From Rhodospirillaceae bacterium (GTDB taxonomy: Bacteria; Pseudomonadota; Alphaproteobacteria; UBA8366): 22,484 nt of DNA. Location of the stretch: contig PARQ01000005.1 of the NCBI GenBank assembly GCA_002711555.1, positions 48,756-71,239 on the forward strand, in the 5' to 3' direction. The translations under genes were made by a program, and so were the position numbers. Under the pieces are notes generated by a model that was not told the origin of the DNA, did not search any database, and saw nothing but the letters and a program-made list of their open reading frames with translations. Below, one piece after another: positions 1-6,499 of the stretch. Positions within the stretch are counted from its first letter, which is position 1. Each line of letters starts with the position of its first letter.

Positions 1-891
1 GAAGTTGAGATTTTACAAGGTTCTATAATAGATGAAGATTGTGTGAGAAGAGCACTTGCTGGCATCGATATTTTGTACCATGTTGCTGGGGACCCAAACC
101 TTTGGGCACCCAATAGATCCCATTTTGCAGAGATAAATTTCCATGGCACTGAGACTGTTCTGCGAGCAGCGGCGCGGTTCGATCTCGAAAAAATTATATT
201 TACTTCAACAGAGTCAATTTTGATAGGTCGTAAATCAGATCCTGGCTCAATTATCGACGAGACCATTGAACGGGCTCTGGGCGACATGCCGGGGCCATAT
301 TGTCGTTCCAAATTTTTTGCCGAGCAAGCAGCCCGTGAAGCTGCACAAGATGGACAGCCCGTTGTCATTGTAAATCCTACACTGCCTGTTGGCCCAGGAG
401 ATTATAAAATCACTCCACCGACTCGGATGCTTCTAGGTTTCTTGAACGGTTGCCATCCTGCATACCTAGAATGCCTGCTAAACATTAATGATGTTCGTGA
501 TATAGCCCGGGGACATATCCTCGCGGCTGAAAAAGGGCGGGTGGGAGAGCGCTATATTCTGGGGAACGAAAATATCCGTTTGAGTGCAGTCTTAGAACTT
601 TTAGAGGAAATCACCGGCCTTGAGATGCCAAAGCGTCGGGTCCCTTATTGGATGGCCTTCGGTGTAGCATGTGTGGACGAAATAATTTCCAATTGGGTAA
701 CCAGACGAGCACCCTCTGCGCCAGTTACTGGCGTTAGACTTGCAAGTACCGAGGCTGCATTAGACAGCTCGAAGGCAATCAAAGAACTCGGTATTCCGCA
801 AAGGCCAGTCAGCGAATCCCTGCGTGATGAGGTTGCCTGGCTTTCAGATGCAGGCTATGCGCGTCGTGTAATGCCAAAATTATCGATGTAA
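1..891 (+). CDS. HpnA-like NAD(P)-dependent epimerase/dehydratase (5' truncated)
   Basis: This is the 3' part of an extended short-chain dehydrogenase/epimerase gene. The frame is open from base 1, and the residues before the GTG at 43 (EVEILQGSIIDEDCV) match the family's strand preceding the conserved D-x-L-x-H-V-A-G stretch, so the gene starts upstream of the window and the GTG is not the start. The catalytic pair is visible as Y-C-R-S-K (codons at 298-312), followed by V-I-V-N-P-T-L-P-V-G-P and N-D-V-R-D-I-A-R-G-H. This pattern, including the D-P-N-L-W and F-L-N-G blocks, resembles the hopanoid-associated sugar epimerase HpnA more than generic GalE. The N-terminal Rossmann G-x-x-G-x-x-G is outside the window. 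No other hopanoid gene is visible here, so a hopanoid role is not supported by context. A 3-beta-hydroxysteroid dehydrogenase-like role on another substrate is the alternative. Confidence 0.85.
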   Translation, partial: EVEILQGSIIDEDCVRRALAGIDILYHVAGDPNLWAPNRSHFAEINFHGTETVLRAAARFDLEKIIFTSTESILIGRKSDPGSIIDETIERALGDMPGPYCRSKFFAEQAAREAAQDGQPVVIVNPTLPVGPGDYKITPPTRMLLGFLNGCHPAYLECLLNINDVRDIARGHILAAEKGRVGERYILGNENIRLSAVLELLEEITGLEMPKRRVPYWMAFGVACVDEIISNWVTRRAPSAPVTGVRLASTEAALDSSKAIKELGIPQRPVSESLRDEVAWLSDAGYARRVMPKLSM

Positions 892-976
892 TATTTTGCG
901 ATGTTGCATTCCATGCTTTAGTGTGAGTAAGTCATAGGTTTAGGTGCCATAAGAATTTTGTCCGCGAAGGCCGTTT

Positions 977-1315
977 ATGTCCCAAAAAAAATACAAGTCA
1001 TTTAAAGAATTTTGGCCAATTTATTTGCGGGCGCATCAAAAACCAGCAACACGATTTTGTCACTACCTTGCAACTGTTGTCGGAATAGGTTGCGCTTTGG
1101 GGTCCGTGATTTTTGGAGTTTGGTGGCTTGTACCGCTGGGAATATTTTTGGGCTACAGTATTGCGGTTGCGAGCCATCCAATAATTGAAGGTAACAAGGC
1201 ATTGGTTGGATCGCACGCTGTTTGGGCAGCGTTATCCGATCTTAAAATGTTTGTTCTCGCCGCAAGCGGCAAGCTTCAAGCCGAACTTGTCAAGCACGGT
1301 ATTAAAGAAGGGTAG
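977..1315 (+). CDS. Mpo1-like / DUF962 family membrane protein
   Basis: A 112-residue protein of full family length. The start F-x-E-F-W-P-x-Y-L-R-x-H-Q-K-P-A-T-R-x-x-H (residues 9-29) is the hallmark of DUF962/Mpo1 proteins, followed by a hydrophobic hairpin (about 31-66) and the conserved S-H-P-I-I-E-G-N-K segment (66-74). Histidines 20, 29 and 67 sit where the family keeps putative iron ligands. The yeast member Mpo1 is an Fe(II)-dependent dioxygenase in alpha-oxidation of 2-hydroxy fatty acids; most bacterial members are uncharacterised, so a lipid oxidation role here is inference. The gene ends 3 bp before the first LLM gene, whose ribosome site (GAAGGG) lies inside it, so the two are probably co-translated. 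An 85-bp gap separates it from the upstream epimerase gene and could hold a promoter, but I see no convincing one. Its own ribosome site (GAAGG, 966-970) is weak. Confidence 0.8.
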   Translation: MSQKKYKSFKEFWPIYLRAHQKPATRFCHYLATVVGIGCALGSVIFGVWWLVPLGIFLGYSIAVASHPIIEGNKALVGSHAVWAALSDLKMFVLAASGKLQAELVKHGIKEG

Positions 1316-1318
1316 GCT

Positions 1319-2344
1319 ATGTCAGATATGCAATTTGGGTTAATGATCAGGGGGCAGTTTCCCCATGAAGAGGACATGAGGAAACGGTTCGATGAAATGG
1401 TGGAGCAAGTACGTCTGATCGATAAGCTGGGTTTTGCCTCACTGACGAAGGGCATGCACTACTCGTCATCACCTATGCAGGTTTTCAATCAGATGGTGTT
1501 CCATTCACGTATGGCAGCGGAAACAAAAAACCTACGACATAACTTTGGCATCATTCTTCTTGCGCTACATAAGCCATTGGAAATTGCGGAACAACTCGCA
1601 TCACTAGATGTCATGACAAATGGGCGTGTTATTTTTGGAGCAGCCTTAGGTTACCGGGAAGTTGAGCTCGCTGCTTTCGGCGTAAAGCGCAAGGAGATAG
1701 TTCGGCGATTAACAGAGAATGTGGATGCTATTAAGCGACTTTGGACGGAGGATTCGGTTTCTATGGCAGGAACATTTTTTGAGTTGCTTGACGCATCCTG
1801 CTCAGTCAAACCTATTCAGCGGCCGCATCCACCAGTTTGGATTGGCGCCAATGCGGATCCTGCCATTGAGAGAGCGGCGCGGATAGGGGATTGTTGGTAT
1901 GTCAACCCGCACAATCGTGTTGATACAATTCGCAATCAAATCGACGTTTATAAGAGGGCATTAGAAAAGTTAGATAAGCCGTTTCCTGATGAATTTCCCG
2001 GTCGGCGGGAGTGTTTCGTGGCAGCCTCGCGAGAGGAAGCTATTAGGTTATGCAAGCCTTACCTTGCAAAAAAATACGAAGTCTACCATGCATGGGGTCA
2101 GGACAAAGTTATGCCGGAAGGGGATAATAATTTCGATGTCGATTTTGATGACTTGATCAAGGATCGTTTTTTTCTTGGGGGACCAGATGAAGTGGCGGAA
2201 CAAATTATAAAATACAGTCACGAAACTGGAATTAACCACCACGTGTTTAGTGTTCAATGGCCTGGCATGCCGCAATCTTTGGCGATGGAAACAATCCAGT
2301 TATTAGCGGAAGAGGTTTTCCCAAAAGTGCGTGAGGGCATGTGA
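1319..2344 (+). CDS. LLM class oxidoreductase, copy 1 of 5 (candidate F420-dependent)
   Basis: A 341-residue luciferase-like (bacterial luciferase/N5,N10-methylene-H4MPT reductase fold) oxidoreductase of normal family length. Visible blocks are the first strand M-Q-F-G-L-M-I-R-G, T-K-G-M-H-Y around H47/Y48, L-A-L-H-K-P-L-E-I-A-E (81-91), the cofactor-pocket block G-R-V-I-F-G-A-A-L-G-Y-R-E (102-114), R-L-W-T-E-D, and W-I-G-A-N-A-D with G-D-C-W-Y (174-194). Members of this fold use FMN or F420 to oxidise or reduce small organic substrates. The F420 biosynthesis genes convergent with this array favour F420, but sequence alone does not settle it. Near the C-terminus it carries Q-W-P-G-M-P, shared only with copy 4; copies 2, 3 and 5 have Q-G-x-G-M-P. 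The ATG is 3 bp after the DUF962 stop with GAAGGG upstream. Confidence 0.9.
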   Translation: MSDMQFGLMIRGQFPHEEDMRKRFDEMVEQVRLIDKLGFASLTKGMHYSSSPMQVFNQMVFHSRMAAETKNLRHNFGIILLALHKPLEIAEQLASLDVMTNGRVIFGAALGYREVELAAFGVKRKEIVRRLTENVDAIKRLWTEDSVSMAGTFFELLDASCSVKPIQRPHPPVWIGANADPAIERAARIGDCWYVNPHNRVDTIRNQIDVYKRALEKLDKPFPDEFPGRRECFVAASREEAIRLCKPYLAKKYEVYHAWGQDKVMPEGDNNFDVDFDDLIKDRFFLGGPDEVAEQIIKYSHETGINHHVFSVQWPGMPQSLAMETIQLLAEEVFPKVREGM

Positions 2345-2381
2345 CGTACTATTATGTAGCTTAATTTTTTACGGAAGAATA

Positions 2382-3404
2382 ATGGCTGATATTCAATTAG
2401 GTCTGATGACACGCGGACAGTTTCCACAAGGAGACGATATGCAACTGAGGTTCGAGGAAATGTTCGAACAAATACGCCTAGCGGATAAACTTGGCTTCTC
2501 TTGCATCACGAAAGGAATGCACTACTCTAGCTGGCCGCTCCAAGATATTCAGATGGTCCCTTATCTGTCTCGAGTTATGGCAGAAACAAAAAAAATGCGC
2601 CTTAACATGGGGATAGTTTTATTGGCCTTGCATAAACCGTTAGACTATGCCGAGTTGGCAGCGACCATGGATGTGCTATCTGGTGGGAGAATTATTTTTG
2701 GTGCTGCGCTTGGTTATCGCGAAGTAGAACTTAAAGCGTTCGGCGTACAAAAAAAGGAAATTGTCCGACGGTTTACTGAAAATATTGAGGCGATTAAAAG
2801 ACTGTGGACGGAGGACAAGGTGACCATGAAAGGAAGCTTTTTTGAACTTGATGAAGCATCTTGCTCAATTAAGCCACTCCAAAAACCGCGTCCTCCTATC
2901 TGGATTGGTGCTAACGCCGACCCGGCAATCGAACGTGCTGCACAAATTGGTGATTGTTGGTATGTAAACCCTCACAGCCGCAATGAAACATTATATCGTC
3001 AACTTGAAGTTTATAAGCGTGCTTTAGACGCAGCAGATAGACCCTTTCCAGAAGAATTTCCGATGCGTAAGGAAGTATTTGTGGCTGAGACGCGTGAGAA
3101 AGCTATTGAATTAGCGAAGCCAGCCATTGGATTAAAATACAAGGTTTATCATTCATGGGGGCAGGATACGGTTATGCCTGAAGGTGATAATAATCTGGAT
3201 CTGGATTGGGAAGAATTGTTAGATGACCGTTTCGTACTCGGTTCGCCTGCGGAAGTTTGTGAACAGTTGTTGGATTTAAATAAGAGCTTAGGGGTCAATC
3301 ATATCATTGCAAGTGTGCAGGGTGCTGGGATGCCCCAGAGCCAGGTATTGGAGGCCCTTCACATGCTAGGCGAGGAAGTCTTGCCCAATCTGAAAAACGC
3401 ATAA
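2382..3404 (+). CDS. LLM class oxidoreductase, copy 2 of 5 (candidate F420-dependent)
   Basis: A 340-residue paralogue of copy 1 and its closest relative in the array by eye. They share T-K-G-M-H-Y-S-S, F-G-A-A-L-G-Y-R-E-V-E-L, the K-E-I-V-R-R block and D-C-W-Y-V-N-P-H. The open frame extends to a GTG at 2331, but that would overlap copy 1. The ATG at 2382 is preferred because GGAAG lies 6 bp upstream and the protein then begins M-A-D-I-Q-L-G-L-M, aligned with the other copies. The 37-bp gap to copy 1 is the widest in the array. Its C-terminal motif is Q-G-A-G-M-P, unlike copy 1, so the substrate-facing pocket may differ even though the first two thirds are very similar. The fold and cofactor argument is as for copy 1; the substrate is unknown. 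Confidence 0.9.
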   Translation: MADIQLGLMTRGQFPQGDDMQLRFEEMFEQIRLADKLGFSCITKGMHYSSWPLQDIQMVPYLSRVMAETKKMRLNMGIVLLALHKPLDYAELAATMDVLSGGRIIFGAALGYREVELKAFGVQKKEIVRRFTENIEAIKRLWTEDKVTMKGSFFELDEASCSIKPLQKPRPPIWIGANADPAIERAAQIGDCWYVNPHSRNETLYRQLEVYKRALDAADRPFPEEFPMRKEVFVAETREKAIELAKPAIGLKYKVYHSWGQDTVMPEGDNNLDLDWEELLDDRFVLGSPAEVCEQLLDLNKSLGVNHIIASVQGAGMPQSQVLEALHMLGEEVLPNLKNA

Positions 3405-3418
3405 GCTGGAGATAATTA

Positions 3419-4438
3419 ATGGATATGCAATTTGGTGTCATGTTGCGCGGCCTTTTTGACTGGGATGACGATATGAAAGTGCGATTCAATGAGCTGATGG
3501 AGCAAGCTCGATTGATCGATAAATTGGGTTATGACTGTATTACCAAGGGCTCGCACTTCTCAACCTATCCCCACCAGGAAATGACGCAAATACCCTTTCT
3601 TTGCCGTATCATGTCAGAGGCACCGAACGTACGCCTGAACGCGGGTATTGTACTATTAGCCCTACATAATCCCATGGAAGTAGCAGATTATTTCGCAACT
3701 ATGGATCTTATGAGTGGAGGGCGTATGATTTTTGGTTGCGCACTGGGATATCGCGAGGTCGAATACAAGGCGTTCGGCGTAGAAAAGGGTACCGGCGTGA
3801 CTCGATTTGAGGAAAATCTTGAGGCGGTGCGCAGGCTTTGGACAGATGAAAAGGTTTCTATGAAGGGCACTACCTTTGAGCTTGACGAGGCACGAATTTC
3901 AGTGCCCTTGCAGCAGGATCCACATCCGCCCATCTGGATTGGGGCGAACGCCGATGTAGCAATTCGACGTGCGGCGCGGCTTGGTGATTGCTGGTATCTA
4001 AACCCGCATCAAAAAGTAGAAACATTACTCCGTCAAATGGACCTTTATAGAGAAGAATTGGAAAAATATAACAAACCTTTTCCGAAAGAACTTCCGATAC
4101 GTCGAGAGGTATTTTGTGCTCCTACTCATGATGAGGCAGTAGAACTAGCTGCACCTTATATCAAAGGAATGTACGATGCATATAAAACGTGGGGCCAGGA
4201 TAAGGCGATGCCAGCAGAGGATCGTGACATAACGCAGGAATACGCGGAGCTCGCTAGAGACCGATTTATAGTTGGTGACCCAGATGAAGTTGCGGAAGAG
4301 TACGTAAGATATAACAAAGAATTAGGTGTAAATCATATCATTATGAGTGTGCAAGGCGTAGGCATGCCGCAGGGTCAGGTGCTTGACACGCTCTCGCTCG
4401 TTGCTGAGGAAGTAATCCCCAAAGTTCGTGCGGCTTAG
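3419..4438 (+). CDS. LLM class oxidoreductase, copy 3 of 5 (candidate F420-dependent)
   Basis: A 339-residue LLM paralogue. Conserved blocks are M-Q-F-G-V-M-L-R-G at the start, T-K-G-S-H-F (H46/F47, Phe where the other copies have Tyr), G-R-M-I-F-G-C-A-L-G-Y-R-E-V-E-Y, R-R-L-W-T-D-E, and W-I-G-A-N-A-D followed by D-C-W-Y-L-N-P-H. It shares the K-G-T-G-V segment after A-F-G-V with copy 4, whereas copies 1 and 2 have K-E-I-V there, so copies 3 and 4 form a second pair by this marker. The C-terminal motif is Q-G-V-G-M-P. The ATG at 3419 lies 14 bp after copy 2, with TGGAG upstream; a second in-frame ATG at 3425 is possible. The Tyr-to-Phe change beside the conserved His may alter substrate binding or proton transfer, which is inference. 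Confidence 0.9.
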   Translation: MDMQFGVMLRGLFDWDDDMKVRFNELMEQARLIDKLGYDCITKGSHFSTYPHQEMTQIPFLCRIMSEAPNVRLNAGIVLLALHNPMEVADYFATMDLMSGGRMIFGCALGYREVEYKAFGVEKGTGVTRFEENLEAVRRLWTDEKVSMKGTTFELDEARISVPLQQDPHPPIWIGANADVAIRRAARLGDCWYLNPHQKVETLLRQMDLYREELEKYNKPFPKELPIRREVFCAPTHDEAVELAAPYIKGMYDAYKTWGQDKAMPAEDRDITQEYAELARDRFIVGDPDEVAEEYVRYNKELGVNHIIMSVQGVGMPQGQVLDTLSLVAEEVIPKVRAA

Positions 4439-4449
4439 GGGTATTAAAG

Positions 4450-5472
4450 ATGGGAAAGATCGAGTTCGGCTACATGACGCGGAGCCAGTATACTCGAACT
4501 GAAGATATGCCTGCACGGTTTGAGGAACTGCTCAAACAGGTGCAGCTTTTGAATGCATTAGGCTATGATTCCTTTGCAAAGGGTAATCACTACTCTAGTG
4601 ACCCGTTTTATGAATTTCAGCAGTTACCGTTGCTCTGCAGGTTGATGGCTGACGCTCCTGATATGCGTTTAATTGCGGGGATTGTTTTGCTAGCACTTCA
4701 TAAGCCACTCGAAATCGCAGAGTATTTTGCAACCATGGATGTAATGTCAGGCGGGAACCTCGTCTTTGGCGCTGCGCTCGGTTATCGTGATGTGGAGTAT
4801 AAGGCCTTCAACATAAAGAAAGGCACGGGTGTTAGGAGGTTCGAACAAAATCTGGAAGCTATTCAACGTTTGTGGACTGAGGAAAGAGTAAGTATGAAAG
4901 GCGACTACTTTGAGCTCGATAATGCCTCTGTCTCCATGCCTTGTGTGCAAAAGCCCCATCCCCCGATCTGGATTGGCGCTAATGCTGACGTAGCAGTAGA
5001 TCGGGCAGCACGGATTGGTGATGCTTGGTATATCAGCGCGCATCATCGCAAAGATACATTGCATAGGCAGGTTGAATTTTACAAGCGTTGTCTGGAAAAA
5101 TATAAAAAACCATTTCCGACTGAATGGCCATTAAGGCGTGAGGTGTATATAGCAGACTCTCGCGAGGCTGCTATCGAAGCAGTAAGGCCGTACTTGGGTC
5201 TTAAATATTCAACTTACCACGCATGGGGTCAGTCCGAGCCGATGCCTCAAGGTGATACTCTCGGGCTAGCATTTGACGACTTGTTACAAAATCGTTTCAT
5301 CTTTGGAAATGCTGATGAAGTTGCAGAAGAAATAATAGATTATTGTAAATTGCTTGGGACCAACAATTTTATAACATCATGTCAGTGGCCTGGCATGCCA
5401 CACAGTATGGTCATGGAAAATATTGAGATGTTTGCCAAAGATGTAATGCCAAAAGTGAGGCAAGGACTTTAG
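4450..5472 (+). CDS. LLM class oxidoreductase, copy 4 of 5 (candidate F420-dependent)
   Basis: A 340-residue LLM paralogue. The first strand is I-E-F-G-Y-M-T-R-S, with Ser where the other copies have Gly after the Arg. It has A-K-G-N-H-Y (H47/Y48), L-A-L-H-K-P-L-E-I-A-E, F-G-A-A-L-G-Y-R-D-V-E-Y (Asp for the usual Glu), K-G-T-G-V as in copy 3, and W-I-G-A-N-A-D. The later block is D-A-W-Y-I-S-A-H rather than D-C-W-Y-x-N-P-H. The C-terminal motif Q-W-P-G-M-P matches copy 1, so its markers are a mosaic of the two pairs. The ATG lies 11 bp after copy 3, with an AGGGG ribosome site overlapping that gene's stop. It is probably co-transcribed with the whole array. The substrate is unknown. Confidence 0.9.
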   Translation: MGKIEFGYMTRSQYTRTEDMPARFEELLKQVQLLNALGYDSFAKGNHYSSDPFYEFQQLPLLCRLMADAPDMRLIAGIVLLALHKPLEIAEYFATMDVMSGGNLVFGAALGYRDVEYKAFNIKKGTGVRRFEQNLEAIQRLWTEERVSMKGDYFELDNASVSMPCVQKPHPPIWIGANADVAVDRAARIGDAWYISAHHRKDTLHRQVEFYKRCLEKYKKPFPTEWPLRREVYIADSREAAIEAVRPYLGLKYSTYHAWGQSEPMPQGDTLGLAFDDLLQNRFIFGNADEVAEEIIDYCKLLGTNNFITSCQWPGMPHSMVMENIEMFAKDVMPKVRQGL

Positions 5473-5481
5473 GAGAAAAAA

Positions 5482-6498
5482 ATGAAGTACGGCCTATTTA
5501 TCCGCGGTCAGTACCGTGCGAATGAATCTAATATGAATGCCCGGTTCGAGGAGCTTATGGAACAGGTTCGGGTAGCAGAACAGCTAGGGTTTGATGATTT
5601 AATATCGGGTATGCATTATGCTGGTTATCCTCTGCAGCAGTTTCAATTGATTCCCTTCTTGTCGCGCGCCATGGCCGAGACAAAACGTATGCGCTTAATC
5701 ACGGGTATTATTCTTCTATCTTTACACAAGCCATTGGACATAGCAGAGCAACTCTCATCAATGGATGTAATGTCAGGTGGCAGATTAGTTTTTGGCTGTG
5801 GTCTAGGCTACCGCGAGGTTGAATTTCGAGGTTTTGGAACAACAACTAAAGAACGCGTGCCGCGTCTAATTGAAAATTTAGAGGCTATTAAAAAATTATG
5901 GACTGAAGACCATGTCAATATGAAGGGCTCTCACTTTGAGCTTTCTGACACTACGTTGTCTCTGAAACCAATGCAAAAACCCCATCCGCCATTGTGGATG
6001 GGGGCCAATGCAGACGCTGCGGTACGACGTGCTGCGGAGATTGTTGATACCTGGTTCATTAACCCGCATCAGCGAATGGACACAATTGAACGGCAGCTCG
6101 AGATATATAGGCGAGCATTAGATGAATTTGGGAAACCCTTCCCAGACGAGCTTCCGATGATGCGTGAAATCTTTGTTGCTGAGACCCGCGATAAGGCAAA
6201 GGAAATTGCGCGCCCATATCTCGAAGAAAAGTACAAAGTGTACCATCAATGGGGGCAAGATAAAGCAATGCCCGAGGGCGATGACAATCTAGACCTCGAT
6301 TTTGATGAGTTAACCAAAGACCGTTTTTTATTCGGTTCACCAGATGAAGTTGCAGAACAAATCATTGGTTATGAGAAACGGCTTGGTGTCACTCATATGG
6401 TTCTGGGAATGCAAGGTGTGGGCATGCCCCAAAGTCAGATGTTAGATTCGATGCATCTCTTTGCAGAGCAGGTTATGCCGAAGGTGGCTGGTGCGTAA
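5482..6498 (+). CDS. LLM class oxidoreductase, copy 5 of 5 (most divergent)
   Basis: A 338-residue LLM paralogue that differs most from the others. It begins directly M-K-Y-G-L-F-I-R-G. The T/A-K-G-x-H-Y block is I-S-G-M-H-Y, so the Lys two residues before the conserved His dipeptide region is Ser. The pocket block is F-G-C-G-L-G-Y-R-E-V-E-F, followed by T-T-T-K-E-R-V-P-R in place of the charged segments of copies 1-4. The later block is W-M-G-A-N-A-D and V-D-T-W-F-I-N-P-H. The C-terminal motif is Q-G-V-G-M-P. A strong ribosome site (AGGAG) sits in the 9-bp gap after copy 4. The stop codon is one base from the stop of convergent fbiC, so the array and the F420 operon end head to head. Confidence 0.9.
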   Translation: MKYGLFIRGQYRANESNMNARFEELMEQVRVAEQLGFDDLISGMHYAGYPLQQFQLIPFLSRAMAETKRMRLITGIILLSLHKPLDIAEQLSSMDVMSGGRLVFGCGLGYREVEFRGFGTTTKERVPRLIENLEAIKKLWTEDHVNMKGSHFELSDTTLSLKPMQKPHPPLWMGANADAAVRRAAEIVDTWFINPHQRMDTIERQLEIYRRALDEFGKPFPDELPMMREIFVAETRDKAKEIARPYLEEKYKVYHQWGQDKAMPEGDDNLDLDFDELTKDRFLFGSPDEVAEQIIGYEKRLGVTHMVLGMQGVGMPQSQMLDSMHLFAEQVMPKVAGA

Positions 6499-6499
6499 G

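Noticed and set aside
2331..2381. N-terminal extension of LLM copy 2 from a GTG
   Set aside because: It overlaps copy 1, does not align with paralogues, and a good ribosome site precedes the ATG at 2382.
4747..5064. 105-codon open frame on the minus strand
   Set aside because: It is antisense within LLM copy 4, with no family features.
1319..6498. Tandem repeats as a recent amplification artefact or assembly duplication
   Set aside because: The five copies differ throughout in sequence, spacing and motifs, so they are old paralogues rather than a collapsed or duplicated assembly.
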